A stretch of 64,000 nucleotides of DNA, from positions 124,001 to 188,000 of the forward strand of contig CBFHOH010000001.1 of NCBI GenBank assembly GCA_965657335.1, given 5' to 3'. The notes under the pieces are model-generated. The model saw nothing but the letters and a program-made list of their open reading frames with translations. It searched no databases and had not been told where the DNA came from. The DNA comes from UBA4582 sp965657335 (lineage in GTDB: Bacteria > Pseudomonadota > Gammaproteobacteria > Pseudomonadales > Azotimanducaceae). Position 1 is the first letter of the stretch; every line of letters starts with the position of its first letter. Positions 46,060 to 54,058 of the stretch are shown here, one piece after another. The translations under genes were made by a program, and so were the position numbers.

Positions 46060-46995
46060 GTGTCAGAATCAGACTCCAATACCTTACTGGACAACCCACT
46101 GAGTCAAACTTCTCCGGAATGGCGAGATTATCTAGAGATGTGCAAGCCACGGGTCGTATTGCTTATGCTCCTGTGTTCATTGGTGGGTATGTTTTTGGCC
46201 ACACCGGGCATGGTGCCTTGGAATATCTTGATCTTTGGTAATTTGGGTATCGCACTGGTGGCGGGTTCAGCGGCTGCGATGAATCACCTGATGGACGTGA
46301 GAATTGATACGGTCATGGCGAGAACGCGAAATAGACCGNNNNNNNNNNNNNNNNNNNNNNNNNNNNNNNNNNNNNNNNNNNNNNNNNNNNNNNNNNNNNN
46401 NNNNNNNNNNNNNNNNNNNNNNNNNNNNNNNNNNNNNNNNNNNNNNNNNNNNNNNNNNNNNNNNNNNNNNNNNNNNNNNNNNNNNNNNNNNNNNNNNAAA
46501 AGAGCAACGCCGCAGAATATTGTGATTGGTGGGATTTTTGGTGCGGCACCTCCACTGTTTGGGTGGACAGCGGTAACAAACTCGATTGATCCCGGGGGAT
46601 TGCTGTTAGTACTCATCATCTTCGCCTGGACACCGCCGCATTTCTGGGCGCTGGCGATCGAGCGCATGGAAGATTACAAGAAGGTGGATATCCCAATGTT
46701 GCCAGTCACGCATGGTGAAGCATATACAAAGCTGCATATATTGCTCTACACAATTATCATGATCATCGTTTCAATTCTTCCTTTCCTGATCGGGATGAGC
46801 AATATCCTCTATCTCATATCGGCGCTCGCATTGGGCGCCGGTTTCCTCTACTGGAGTTTGGTGTTGTATCAGGGAAACAACAGGAAAGCGCCGATGGATA
46901 CATTCCGATATTCAATCTTGTATCTTGGACTCCTTTTCTTAGCACTGTTGCTTGACCACTACATTTTACCGGTACAACATCTGACCTTGTTTTGA
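46060..46995 (+). CDS. ctaB: Protohaem IX farnesyltransferase (haem O synthase), partly hidden by Ns
   Basis: Farnesylates haem B to haem O. 311 residues from GTG 46060. Membrane prenyltransferase of the UbiA family. The first Asp-rich site is in NHLMDVRIDTVMARTRNRP, and the second conserved region TPPHFWALAIERMEDYKKVDIPMLP is visible. N-run 46339-46497 hides about 53 residues in frame. It is followed by a Sco gene. Confidence 0.95.
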   Translation: MSESDSNTLLDNPLSQTSPEWRDYLEMCKPRVVLLMLLCSLVGMFLATPGMVPWNILIFGNLGIALVAGSAAAMNHLMDVRIDTVMARTRNRPXXXXXXXXXXXXXXXXXXXXXXXXXXXXXXXXXXXXXXXXXXXXXXXXXXXXXKRATPQNIVIGGIFGAAPPLFGWTAVTNSIDPGGLLLVLIIFAWTPPHFWALAIERMEDYKKVDIPMLPVTHGEAYTKLHILLYTIIMIIVSILPFLIGMSNILYLISALALGAGFLYWSLVLYQGNNRKAPMDTFRYSILYLGLLFLALLLDHYILPVQHLTLF

Positions 46996-47107
46996 TAGTT
47001 NNNNNNNNNNNNNNNNNNNNNNNNNNNNNNNNNNNNNNNNNNNNNNNNNNNNNNNNNNNNNNNNNNNNNNNNNNNNNNNNNNNNNNNNNNNNNNNNNNNN
47101 NNNNNNN

Positions 47108-47677
47108 NCGCTCATCCTAGGATTATTCCTGTACAGTTTCCTTGCGCCAAAGCAGCTTTCGGAAATGCAGTATCAGGAATTGGGATATTTTGGTTTTACC
47201 AAGGGCCGTGAAATCAGGCCCTTTCAACTGACGGATCAGAATAGTGAGTCTGTTGGACTGTCAGCTCTCAAAGGTCAGTGGTCGCTGCTTTTTTTCGGCT
47301 TTACTTACTGTCCGGATATTTGTCCGACGACATTGGGCGTGCTCAATCAGGCAATGAAGAAAGTTGAAAAGCGACCTCGCGTAATATTGGTGAGTGTAGA
47401 TCCTGAAAGAGATACGCCGGAATTGCTAAAGCAGTATTTGGTCGGTTTTAATCCCTTATTTCAAGGTTATACGGGGGAATTTGATCAGATCGTCGGGCTT
47501 GCGACCAATGTAAACGTGGCCTTTGGCAAAGTGCCGGGACCTGCACCTGGAACTTACTTAGTTGATCATAGCGCCAGCATTGTTGTGGTGAGTCCTCAAG
47601 GGGAATATGTCGGTTTTATCAAAGCGCCGCATCAGGCTGAAAAAATTGCGACAATTGTCAACTCCCTCCAGCGATAG
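47108..47677 (+). CDS. SCO1/SenC copper chaperone (5' end hidden in N-run)
   Basis: Delivers copper to the CuA site of CoxB. The frame is open back into the N-run 47001-47108. Before the first visible Met (47165) it encodes a membrane helix (LILGLFLYSFLAP), so the real start lies in the gap. The domain has GFTYCPDICPTTLG with the CxxxC motif, SVDPERDTP, and the distal His in YLVDHSASIVV. It matches the senC position after ctaB in Pseudomonas. Confidence 0.93.
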   Translation, partial: XLILGLFLYSFLAPKQLSEMQYQELGYFGFTKGREIRPFQLTDQNSESVGLSALKGQWSLLFFGFTYCPDICPTTLGVLNQAMKKVEKRPRVILVSVDPERDTPELLKQYLVGFNPLFQGYTGEFDQIVGLATNVNVAFGKVPGPAPGTYLVDHSASIVVVSPQGEYVGFIKAPHQAEKIATIVNSLQR

Positions 47678-47684
47678 CGTGTTG

Positions 47685-48605
47685 CTAGGGCAGTTGACGA
47701 AGAATGCTCAAAAATTCCTGCGGATCCTTAAGATAATTTTGCCCTTCGCCGCTCAGCAGCCTCGTAAGCACAAATCGTGAGGCCGCTGTTTTACAGAAAA
47801 TAGGCAAGCACGCCCTTTCGTCGCTGGTCAAACAGCGCACACTTTCGTAGCCTCGAAGCATTGCTTGTGCGAATTCTTCATTGATGAGGCCATCATCGGT
47901 TGTACACCAGACGAGTAATGCTATTGCAACATCCTGAATAAGATAGTCTTCACAGGCGTGGTAAAAGTCGATGACACCGGTCAGCTCATTTCCTTCGAAC
48001 ATCGTATTGTCCATGAACAAGTCGCCATGGATGATACCGCTTGGAAGGTCGAGCGTTTTGTTAACAGCATCGCGATAAAGCCTCAACACGTCCCCAAGCA
48101 TGGCATAGTCGTTTTCATTCAGCTCGTTCTGCTTCGCATGTAGTGTCTGTTGGGCCCAATCCGCATCATAGGGGTTAGCACGATGATAGCTTGCGGTGGT
48201 AGATGCTGCATGAATATCTGCGATGAGTTTGCCGACAGTGGTGCAATGAGAAGCTGAAGCGACAGTGGGGTGGGCGCCCGGTAACTTCGGGAACAACCAT
48301 GTTGGTTTTTTGCAAAAAATCGTGCTCGACATGCCGTCCAGCGTTCGAAGTGGGCCGGGAACTGGCAGGTTTTTGTTGTTCAATTGATCCAAAAGCCGAC
48401 CGAAAAAAGACACCTCATTAAAATCTAGCGACTCTGCTATTGTCAGAACGTATTCCGTTTCAAAGCCATCGCTATCAAGCGTCACGAAGTAATTAGAATT
48501 TTCGATGCCGCCCGTGATTGGCTCGTAAGATACCAGCTCGCCGATATCAAACATCGCAAGATAACGCTCGAGAGAGGTTTGACTAAACTGTGTGAATGCT
48601 GCCAT
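47685..48605 (-). CDS. thrB: Homoserine kinase (ThrB, APH-fold type)
   Basis: Phosphorylates homoserine in threonine synthesis. 306 residues of the choline kinase/APH-like ThrB family used by Pseudomonas rather than the GHMP kinase of E. coli. Motifs: YEPITGGIENSNYFV near the N-terminus, catalytic loop IIHGDLFMDNTM and metal site GVIDFYHA. The pathway's last enzyme, ThrC, is encoded at 61.6 kb. Confidence 0.95.
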   Translation of the reverse strand: MAAFTQFSQTSLERYLAMFDIGELVSYEPITGGIENSNYFVTLDSDGFETEYVLTIAESLDFNEVSFFGRLLDQLNNKNLPVPGPLRTLDGMSSTIFCKKPTWLFPKLPGAHPTVASASHCTTVGKLIADIHAASTTASYHRANPYDADWAQQTLHAKQNELNENDYAMLGDVLRLYRDAVNKTLDLPSGIIHGDLFMDNTMFEGNELTGVIDFYHACEDYLIQDVAIALLVWCTTDDGLINEEFAQAMLRGYESVRCLTSDERACLPIFCKTAASRFVLTRLLSGEGQNYLKDPQEFLSILRQLP

Positions 48606-48632
48606 TGATAAATATACTAGTTGATGATTTGT

Positions 48633-48980
48633 TTACCACTCAAATAATACCCACTGCGGATAAAGAGCCTTGGCGTGATCTAGGCTTTCAAAGTGGGGTG
48701 AACCGTCTGCTGGTACCATGTAATAGGGGCGACCTGATTTTGGCACGACTTTGATGGCGATCAGAACGCCGTTTGAGCGGTACTCGTAAACAGTTTTTGT
48801 TTCACCAATAACAATTTCAACATCTGGACCGGTTTCCTCGGTCTCGGGAGAGAGAAAAACTTCTTCAGCAGCTGCGCTAGCGGTCGTCGCCGTAGTAAGC
48901 GCGAGTGAGAAAATAACGCCTGCAAGGCCCATCGTATTAAATTGGTGGTTAGGTAGACTAATAAGATTACGCAGAGCCAT
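48633..48980 (-). CDS. DUF2782 exported protein
   Basis: 115 residues if started at the ATG at 48978-48980, which has AGGATC seven bases upstream; an upstream ATG (49001) would add seven residues. A hydrophobic signal-like segment ends near TASAAAEE, followed by a small domain with EIVIGETKTVYEYRSNG and KVVPKSGRPYYMVPADG. It is found between thrB and polA in Pseudomonas. Function unknown. Confidence 0.82.
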   Translation of the reverse strand: MALRNLISLPNHQFNTMGLAGVIFSLALTTATTASAAAEEVFLSPETEETGPDVEIVIGETKTVYEYRSNGVLIAIKVVPKSGRPYYMVPADGSPHFESLDHAKALYPQWVLFEW

Positions 48981-49039
48981 TGAAAAGATCCTGTCGTTCA
49001 AAGTAAGGTTCGAGCAATCAAATTCAACAGTGAATTTTT

Positions 49040-51751
49040 ATGAAAAACTCTAAACCAATGGTGCTGGTCGACGGATCATCCTACCTCTTTCGCGCATTCC
49101 ATGCACTTCCGAATCTTATGAGCACCAAGGGTGCGAACACTGGGGCGATCAAGGGTGTCGTCGCTATGATTAAGAAATTGGTGTTGGATTATCCCGACAG
49201 TGCGATAGCTGTTGTATTTGATGCTAAGGGCAACACGTTTCGAAACGAGTTGTATCCAGAATACAAAGCCAACCGTGCGAAAATGCCAGATGACCTGAGA
49301 GAACAGATTGCGCCAATTCATGAAATCATCAAAGCGCTTGGGCTACCGCTCATCAGTATAAGCGGCGTCGAAGCTGATGATGTTATCGGGACAATGGCTG
49401 TTCAAGCAANNNNNNNNNNNNNNNNNNNNNNNNNNNNNNNNNNNNNNNNNNNNNNNNNNNNNNNNNNNNNNNNNNNNNNNNNNNNNNNNNNNNNNNNNNN
49501 NNNNNNNNNNNNNNNNNNNNNNNNGGTCGTAGAAAAGTTTGGGGTGAGACCAGACCAGATTATCGACTATCTTGCGCTTGTTGGTGACACAGCTGACAAC
49601 ATCCCGGGTGTGCCAAAATGTGGCCCCAAAACAGCGGTCAAATGGCTCACCGAACACAGCACGTTGGAAGGTGTGATGGCAAATGCCGACACGATAAAAG
49701 GCAAGGTAGGCGAGTACTTGCGTGAATCTCTGGCGCATCTACCTTTGTCATATCAGTTAGCCACGATAAAACTGGACGTTGAACTCGATGTAGATATCAA
49801 CGAAATGCATGCGCGCGCGCCCGACGAGGTAGCCCTAAAAACACTTTATACGGAATATGAGTTCCGCCAATGGACTGAGGAGTTAACGGTTGGCACTGAA
49901 GAAAATGCGCCCCTTGCCCCTGAAGCCGCGCAAATCGAGGTGAGTCGCGATTACGATGTAGTGTTTGAAACCGCGGAGTTTGAGCGTTGGCTTGAAAAGC
50001 TCTCCTCGGCAGAATTGATCGCTTTTGATACCGAGACCACTAGTTTGGACTATATGGCCGCTGAGCTGGTGGGTGTCTCTTTTGCTGTCGAAGCCGGTGA
50101 GGCAGCATACGTGCCTATTGCTCACAATTATGAAGGAGCACCAACCCAACTATCTCTTGAAACTGTATTAGAAGGCATTAGACCAATCCTTGAAGATCCG
50201 GGCATCAGGAAAGTCGGTCAAAACATGAAGTACGACATGAGTGTGATGGGAAAGTATGGTATCGAAATAAAGGGTTTAGCATTTGACACCATGCTGGAAT
50301 CATATGTGCTGAACTCCGTTGCCTCTCGTCACAATATGGATGATCTGGCTTTGAAGTACTTGGGACGAACCACAGTCCACTTCGAGGACATTGCAGGAAA
50401 AGGTGCAAAGCAACTGACATTCAACCAGATTAAACTAGAAGTTGCCGGTGAGTACGCTGCTGAAGACGCTGATATTACACTGCAGTTGCATCAGGCAATC
50501 TGGCCTCGATTGTCGGAGAGCGAAAGTCTTCGTTCGGTGTTTGAAAAAATTGAACTACCTCTTGTCGATGTGCTCTCTAGGATCGAGAGAAACGGTGTAC
50601 TGCTTGATACAAGTCTTCTCGCCGAGCAAAGCAAAGCATTAGCTGTACGTATTGATGAGTTGGAGAAGGAAGCGCATGCGTTGGCGGATGAAACTTTTAA
50701 CCTTGGCTCGCCAAAACAGTTGCAGCAGATTTTTTTCGAAAAGTTAAAGCTGCCCGTTATCAGAAAAACGCCTAAAGGGCAGCCTTCCACCGCAGAACCA
50801 GTCCTCCAGGAGCTGGCGCACGACTATCCGCTGCCAAAGGTAATCATGGAATACCGCGGATTGACCAAGCTGAAGTCAACCTACACTGATCAACTCCCTA
50901 AGCAGGTACACGCATCCTCGGGTCGGGTCCACACGTCCTATCATCAAGCGGTAGCGGCAACTGGCAGATTGTCTAGCAAAGACCCTAATTTACAAAACAT
51001 CCCAATAAGAACGGAAGAAGGCCGCAGAGTGAGAAAGGCATTTGTTGCGGCGCCGGGCTACAAACTAATTGCCGCCGATTATTCTCAGATTGAACTCCGC
51101 ATCATGGCGCATCTGTCAAAGGACGATGGATTGTTAAATGCTTTCAAGCATGGACTCGATATTCATAGCGCAACAGCTTCGGAAGTTTTTGGTAGCCCGA
51201 TAGAACAGGTAAAGGATTTCGAACGGAGAAGTGCTAAGGCGATCAACTTCGGTTTGATCTACGGCATGTCGGCTTTTGGACTCGCTCGTCAATTGTCAAT
51301 TGCCCGCGGAGACGCGCAGGATTATATCGATTTATATTTCGAGCGTTACCCTGGCGTAAGAGCCTACATGGACAGGGTTAGAGAAGAAGCGGCAAGCAAC
51401 GGTTATGTTGAAACGATCTTCGGTCGTCGGCTCTACTTGCCGGATATCACCGCAAGCAACTTCCAACGAAGGCAGGGTGCCGAGCGAGCTGCGATAAATG
51501 CGCCGATGCAGGGCAGTGCGGCTGACATCATCAAGCTCGCAATGATTGATGTAGACGGGTGGCTGATGGACTCGGGCACTGATGCAAAAATGATTATGCA
51601 AGTGCACGATGAATTAGTACTTGAGGTCAGGGAAGATCTGGTACCGGAGGTGATGGCGATCGTAGACGAGAAAATGTCAGGGGCAGCGCAACTCGATGTT
51701 CCGCTTGTTGTTGAATCGGGTGTAGGTGACAACTGGGAAGTTGCGCATTAG
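49040..51751 (+). CDS. polA: DNA polymerase I
   Basis: 903 residues. The N-terminal 5'-3' exonuclease begins VLVDGSSYLFRAFHALP and has GVEADDVIGTMA; N-run 49410-49524 hides about 38 residues in frame. The proofreading domain is active-looking (LIAFDTETTSLDYM). Polymerase motifs are AADYSQIELRIMAHLS (A), RRSAKAINFGLIYGMSAFG (B) and MQVHDELVLEV (C). Downstream is the duplicated small-RNA locus. Confidence 0.98.
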   Translation: MKNSKPMVLVDGSSYLFRAFHALPNLMSTKGANTGAIKGVVAMIKKLVLDYPDSAIAVVFDAKGNTFRNELYPEYKANRAKMPDDLREQIAPIHEIIKALGLPLISISGVEADDVIGTMAVQAXXXXXXXXXXXXXXXXXXXXXXXXXXXXXXXXXXXXXXXVVEKFGVRPDQIIDYLALVGDTADNIPGVPKCGPKTAVKWLTEHSTLEGVMANADTIKGKVGEYLRESLAHLPLSYQLATIKLDVELDVDINEMHARAPDEVALKTLYTEYEFRQWTEELTVGTEENAPLAPEAAQIEVSRDYDVVFETAEFERWLEKLSSAELIAFDTETTSLDYMAAELVGVSFAVEAGEAAYVPIAHNYEGAPTQLSLETVLEGIRPILEDPGIRKVGQNMKYDMSVMGKYGIEIKGLAFDTMLESYVLNSVASRHNMDDLALKYLGRTTVHFEDIAGKGAKQLTFNQIKLEVAGEYAAEDADITLQLHQAIWPRLSESESLRSVFEKIELPLVDVLSRIERNGVLLDTSLLAEQSKALAVRIDELEKEAHALADETFNLGSPKQLQQIFFEKLKLPVIRKTPKGQPSTAEPVLQELAHDYPLPKVIMEYRGLTKLKSTYTDQLPKQVHASSGRVHTSYHQAVAATGRLSSKDPNLQNIPIRTEEGRRVRKAFVAAPGYKLIAADYSQIELRIMAHLSKDDGLLNAFKHGLDIHSATASEVFGSPIEQVKDFERRSAKAINFGLIYGMSAFGLARQLSIARGDAQDYIDLYFERYPGVRAYMDRVREEAASNGYVETIFGRRLYLPDITASNFQRRQGAERAAINAPMQGSAADIIKLAMIDVDGWLMDSGTDAKMIMQVHDELVLEVREDLVPEVMAIVDEKMSGAAQLDVPLVVESGVGDNWEVAH

Positions 51752-51838
51752 AGCGAGTAAACCGTCGACCAACCCTTGGAGTTATGTGACGTATCTGACG
51801 CAAAACAAAGCTGCAGAAAAATATTGTCACTGTATTTT

Positions 51839-51866
51839 GAACTTTTTCCAGAAGGGTGAGTCGTAA
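51839..51866 (+). promoter_or_regulatory. Putative sigma-E/AlgU promoter of sRNA copy 1
   Basis: GAACTT (51839-51844), 16-bp spacer, TCGTAA (51861-51866). This resembles the extracytoplasmic sigma-E consensus (GAACTT, 16-17 bp, TCtgA/TCtAA). The same arrangement with the same spacing recurs upstream of copy 2, which makes chance less likely. Confidence 0.65.
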
Positions 51867-51870
51867 TTAA

Positions 51871-52010
51871 ACGTCGCGCGAAAGCATTATCGATATCCGG
51901 GCGTTTATTTTACGGTTTGATAGTAAGACCTTCGGTCATTTTCCCCCAAAAACAACCGAAGACGCAGGCTCTGGTCACATCCTCCCCAATTGTGACCAGA
52001 GCCTTTTTTT
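51871..52010 (+). ncRNA. Small RNA copy 1, polA-engB intergenic (ErsA/Spot 42 position)
   Basis: Predicted transcript of about 140 nt (start inferred from the promoter). Hairpin A is CTTCGGT (51930-51936)/ACCGAAG (51955-51961), with an 18-nt loop containing CCCCC. A linker ACGCA follows. Hairpin B is a perfect 13-bp terminator stem (51967-51979/51991-52003) with loop TCCTCCCCAAT and seven Ts. C-rich, unpaired loops are typical of sRNAs that pair with Shine-Dalgarno sequences. The locus between polA and engB is where E. coli keeps Spot 42 and, as I recall, Pseudomonas keeps ErsA. Confidence 0.78.
51967..52010 (+). terminator. Terminator hairpin of sRNA copy 1
   Basis: A 13-bp perfect stem GGCTCTGGTCACA/TGTGACCAGAGCC with an 11-nt loop and T7. 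It would also stop any read-through from polA. Confidence 0.92.
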
Positions 52011-52133
52011 ATGAATACTTAGTCGATATAAAGCTTCTGCGCTTACACCTATCTAACGACTAAAGTGAGGTTTAATTTCAGAACCCTTAGCCATCCTAGG
52101 CATACGCGTAAGAGAAAAAATTAAATTTAGCTG

Positions 52134-52161
52134 GAACTTTTTTAAACAGGACGCATCTTAA
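52134..52161 (+). promoter_or_regulatory. Putative sigma-E/AlgU promoter of sRNA copy 2
   Basis: GAACTT (52134-52139; GGAACTT including the preceding G), 16-bp spacer, TCTTAA (52156-52161). Same boxes and spacing as copy 1, while the spacer sequence itself has largely diverged. Confidence 0.68.
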
Positions 52162-52165
52162 TTAC

Positions 52166-52299
52166 GTGTTTAGCGAAAAGTAGATAGTTTTTCACTCAAA
52201 TACTTTTATTGATGGTAAAACTCCGGTATTTCTCCCCAAAAGTACCGAAGACGCATGCTCCGGTCACAACCTCCCCAACAGTGACCGGAGCTTTTTTTT
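52166..52299 (+). ncRNA. Small RNA copy 2, polA-engB intergenic
   Basis: Predicted transcript of about 134 nt, paralogous to copy 1 about 295 bp upstream. Hairpin A is CGGTA (52224-52228)/TACCG (52243-52247) with loop TTTCTCCCCAAAAG. The shared linker (ACCGAAGACGCA) is followed by terminator stem GCTCCGGTCAC (52257-52267)/GTGACCGGAGC (52281-52291) with loop AACCTCCCCAACA and eight Ts. Against copy 1 the terminator stem shows a compensatory T-A to C-G change (CTCTGG/CCAGAG to CTCCGG/CCGGAG), and the CTCCCCAA loop is kept. Confidence 0.78.
52257..52299 (+). terminator. Terminator hairpin of sRNA copy 2
   Basis: An 11-bp perfect stem with a 13-nt C-rich loop and a T8 tract (52292-52299). Confidence 0.92.
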
Positions 52300-52385
52300 G
52301 TCATAACTTTTGCCGCGGTGAATACCGCCTAACGGTTTAGCGATGTGCGAGGTAGATATGTTTCTCCCGAAATGAGAGGGCTTGT

Positions 52386-53000
52386 CTACTCTTCGATCAG
52401 ATCACTGAGCCATATTCGGAGTTGTTTCAGGAACTGATCTTTCCCGGTTGCATGAGTTGAGGAAAACAGTTGGACGGAAACGCCATCTGGTAGCTGTTTT
52501 TGAACGGCGAATAAGGCCTTTGACTGTGCACCACGTTTGAGTTTGTCGCACTTGGTCAGAAGTATGTGCAGATTCACTTGGCTGTTTAATGACCACTCAA
52601 TCATGGTCTTATCAAAGTCTTTTAACGGATGCCGAATATCCATCATCAACACCAAGCCACGTAGTGCTGCTCTCTTTTGCAGGTACTGGTCGATATTTTT
52701 ATGCCAGTCTTTTTTCACTGCTGTGGGTACTTTTGCATAACCATACCCCGGTAAATCAACAATTCTGAATGCTTCTGATACTGAAAAAAAGTTGATTAGC
52801 TGAGTTCGACCAGGCGTTTTACTGGTTCTGGCGAGTTTTCTATTGCTGGTGAGATAGTTGATGGCGCTAGATTTGCCTGCATTTGACCGTCCACAAAAAG
52901 CAATTTCGAGTTTGTCATCAATAGGACACTGTGCAAGCGTCGCTGCGCTTGTCTCGAATGTAGCATTCTCTAGTTTAAGATGTGGATTTGAAACGCTCAT
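52386..53000 (-). CDS. engB: Ribosome biogenesis GTPase EngB/YsxC
   Basis: GTPase needed for 50S assembly. 204 residues. G1 GRSNAGKSSAINYLT, G2 region KTPGRTQLINFF, G3 DLPGYGYAK, G4 TKCDKLKRG. Convergent with polA and the two sRNAs, as in Pseudomonas and E. coli (yihA). Confidence 0.97.
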   Translation of the reverse strand: MSVSNPHLKLENATFETSAATLAQCPIDDKLEIAFCGRSNAGKSSAINYLTSNRKLARTSKTPGRTQLINFFSVSEAFRIVDLPGYGYAKVPTAVKKDWHKNIDQYLQKRAALRGLVLMMDIRHPLKDFDKTMIEWSLNSQVNLHILLTKCDKLKRGAQSKALFAVQKQLPDGVSVQLFSSTHATGKDQFLKQLRIWLSDLIEE

Positions 53001-53140
53001 GCTGTTCCTTATTTTAGAGTCGATTGTGCGAAGTAGATTTCAGACGATTATCCGATTGGCTACCCTGTGCCTAATTTCCGAGACAAAGCGCTCAAATCAG
53101 TTTTGCTTAAGATCGAATCGATATTGACTAAAAATGTATT

Positions 53141-53169
53141 TTGGGCTTGTGGGCCGCGTACTGTATAAT
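53141..53169 (+). promoter_or_regulatory. Promoter of the cytochrome c4 gene
   Basis: TTGGGC (53141-53146), 17-bp spacer, perfect TATAAT (53164-53169), about 50 bp before the chosen cytochrome c4 start. Confidence 0.6.
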
Positions 53170-53218
53170 GCGTCGGCTATTTTACACTGCATTGCAAAGA
53201 TTTGTTTTAGGAAACCTC

Positions 53219-53821
53219 ATGTTGAGAATATTATTAGGAATTATGGTGTTGCTTGGTTCTTCGGGTCTGTTTGCGGACGGAAACGCCGCAAGTGGGCAGG
53301 ATTTGGTTGCGGTATGCGGTGCATGCCATGGTCAAGACGGCAATAGTCCAGCAGGCGCCTTCCCGAGCCTCGCAGGCCAGGGCGAAAAATACCTCTATAA
53401 ACAGATGCTGGACATCAAAGAAGGTCGCCGTTCTGCGGTCACCATGACAGGACTGCTGGATGGTTATTCGGACCAGCAAATAATGGACGTTGCAGCCTAC
53501 TACGCGTCACAGCAACCTAAAGGCGGAGCTGCGAGTGCAGATCTTGTTGCTTTGGGAGAAAAGGTTTATCGAGCAGGCGTTGCGAGAAAGAATATTGCAG
53601 CCTGCACAGCTTGCCATTCCCCAAATGGCGGTGGTAACGGTGCAGCCGCCTTCCCCGCGCTATCGGGACAATGGCCAGAGTACACGAGCACTCAGCTCAA
53701 GGCATTTCGTAGTGGTGCGCGAAACAACGACGGCGAAAGTCGTATGATGAGATTGACTGCGATGGATCTGAGCGATAAAGAGATTGAAGCCGTATCAAGC
53801 TACATCTACGGGTTAAAATAA
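53219..53821 (+). CDS. Dihaem cytochrome c4
   Basis: Periplasmic electron carrier to the terminal oxidases. 200 residues from ATG 53219 with AGGA upstream; an earlier in-frame start within the promoter is rejected. A signal peptide (MLRILLGIMVLLGSSGLFA) precedes two class I haem domains with CGACH and CTACH. The likely Met ligands are in SAVTMTGLLDGYS and DGESRMMRLTAM. It lies upstream of dsbA, as in Pseudomonas. Confidence 0.95.
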   Translation: MLRILLGIMVLLGSSGLFADGNAASGQDLVAVCGACHGQDGNSPAGAFPSLAGQGEKYLYKQMLDIKEGRRSAVTMTGLLDGYSDQQIMDVAAYYASQQPKGGAASADLVALGEKVYRAGVARKNIAACTACHSPNGGGNGAAAFPALSGQWPEYTSTQLKAFRSGARNNDGESRMMRLTAMDLSDKEIEAVSSYIYGLK

Positions 53822-53876
53822 CTCACCCGCATTTCGTCACCGAGCAACCGCTGGTTGAGATTCGAAAACACGTAAA

Positions 53877-53896
53877 AAGGGGCTGCTGAGCCCCTT
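53877..53896 (-). terminator. Terminator-like hairpin between cytochrome c4 and dsbA
   Basis: AAGGGGCT (53877-53884), 4-nt loop, AGCCCCTT (53889-53896). Read on the minus strand it runs into a T5 tract, whereas on the plus strand the tail is CTTCTTG. It therefore works best for a leftward transcript, although it may serve both. Confidence 0.7.
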
Positions 53897-53906
53897 CTTG
53901 AATTAC

Positions 53907-54011
53907 TCACATCGATTCAATTTCAAATTTCTTTGAAAGCCGATTAAGCACCTCGCCGATAAACCTGAACGGATTCTGAAGCCGTTGTGATGATTGGACT
54001 AGCTCATCCAC
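53907..54011 (-). CDS. Possible 34-residue small protein, opposite strand between cyt c4 and dsbA
   Basis: On the reverse strand a frame opens at GTG (54009-54011), with AGGGTG a few bases upstream, and ends at TGA (53907-53909) 10 bp before a minus-strand terminator. The 34 residues are polar and helix-forming, with an amphipathic PFRFIGEVLNRLSKKF stretch. No homologue is known to me. It could be a small protein, a remnant of a larger gene, or the body of a noncoding RNA. Confidence 0.25.
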   Translation of the reverse strand: MDELVQSSQRLQNPFRFIGEVLNRLSKKFEIESM

Positions 54012-54058
54012 GGCTTCACCCTGTAAACTTCTCCTAAAGCACCCAACTGGAACGAAAG

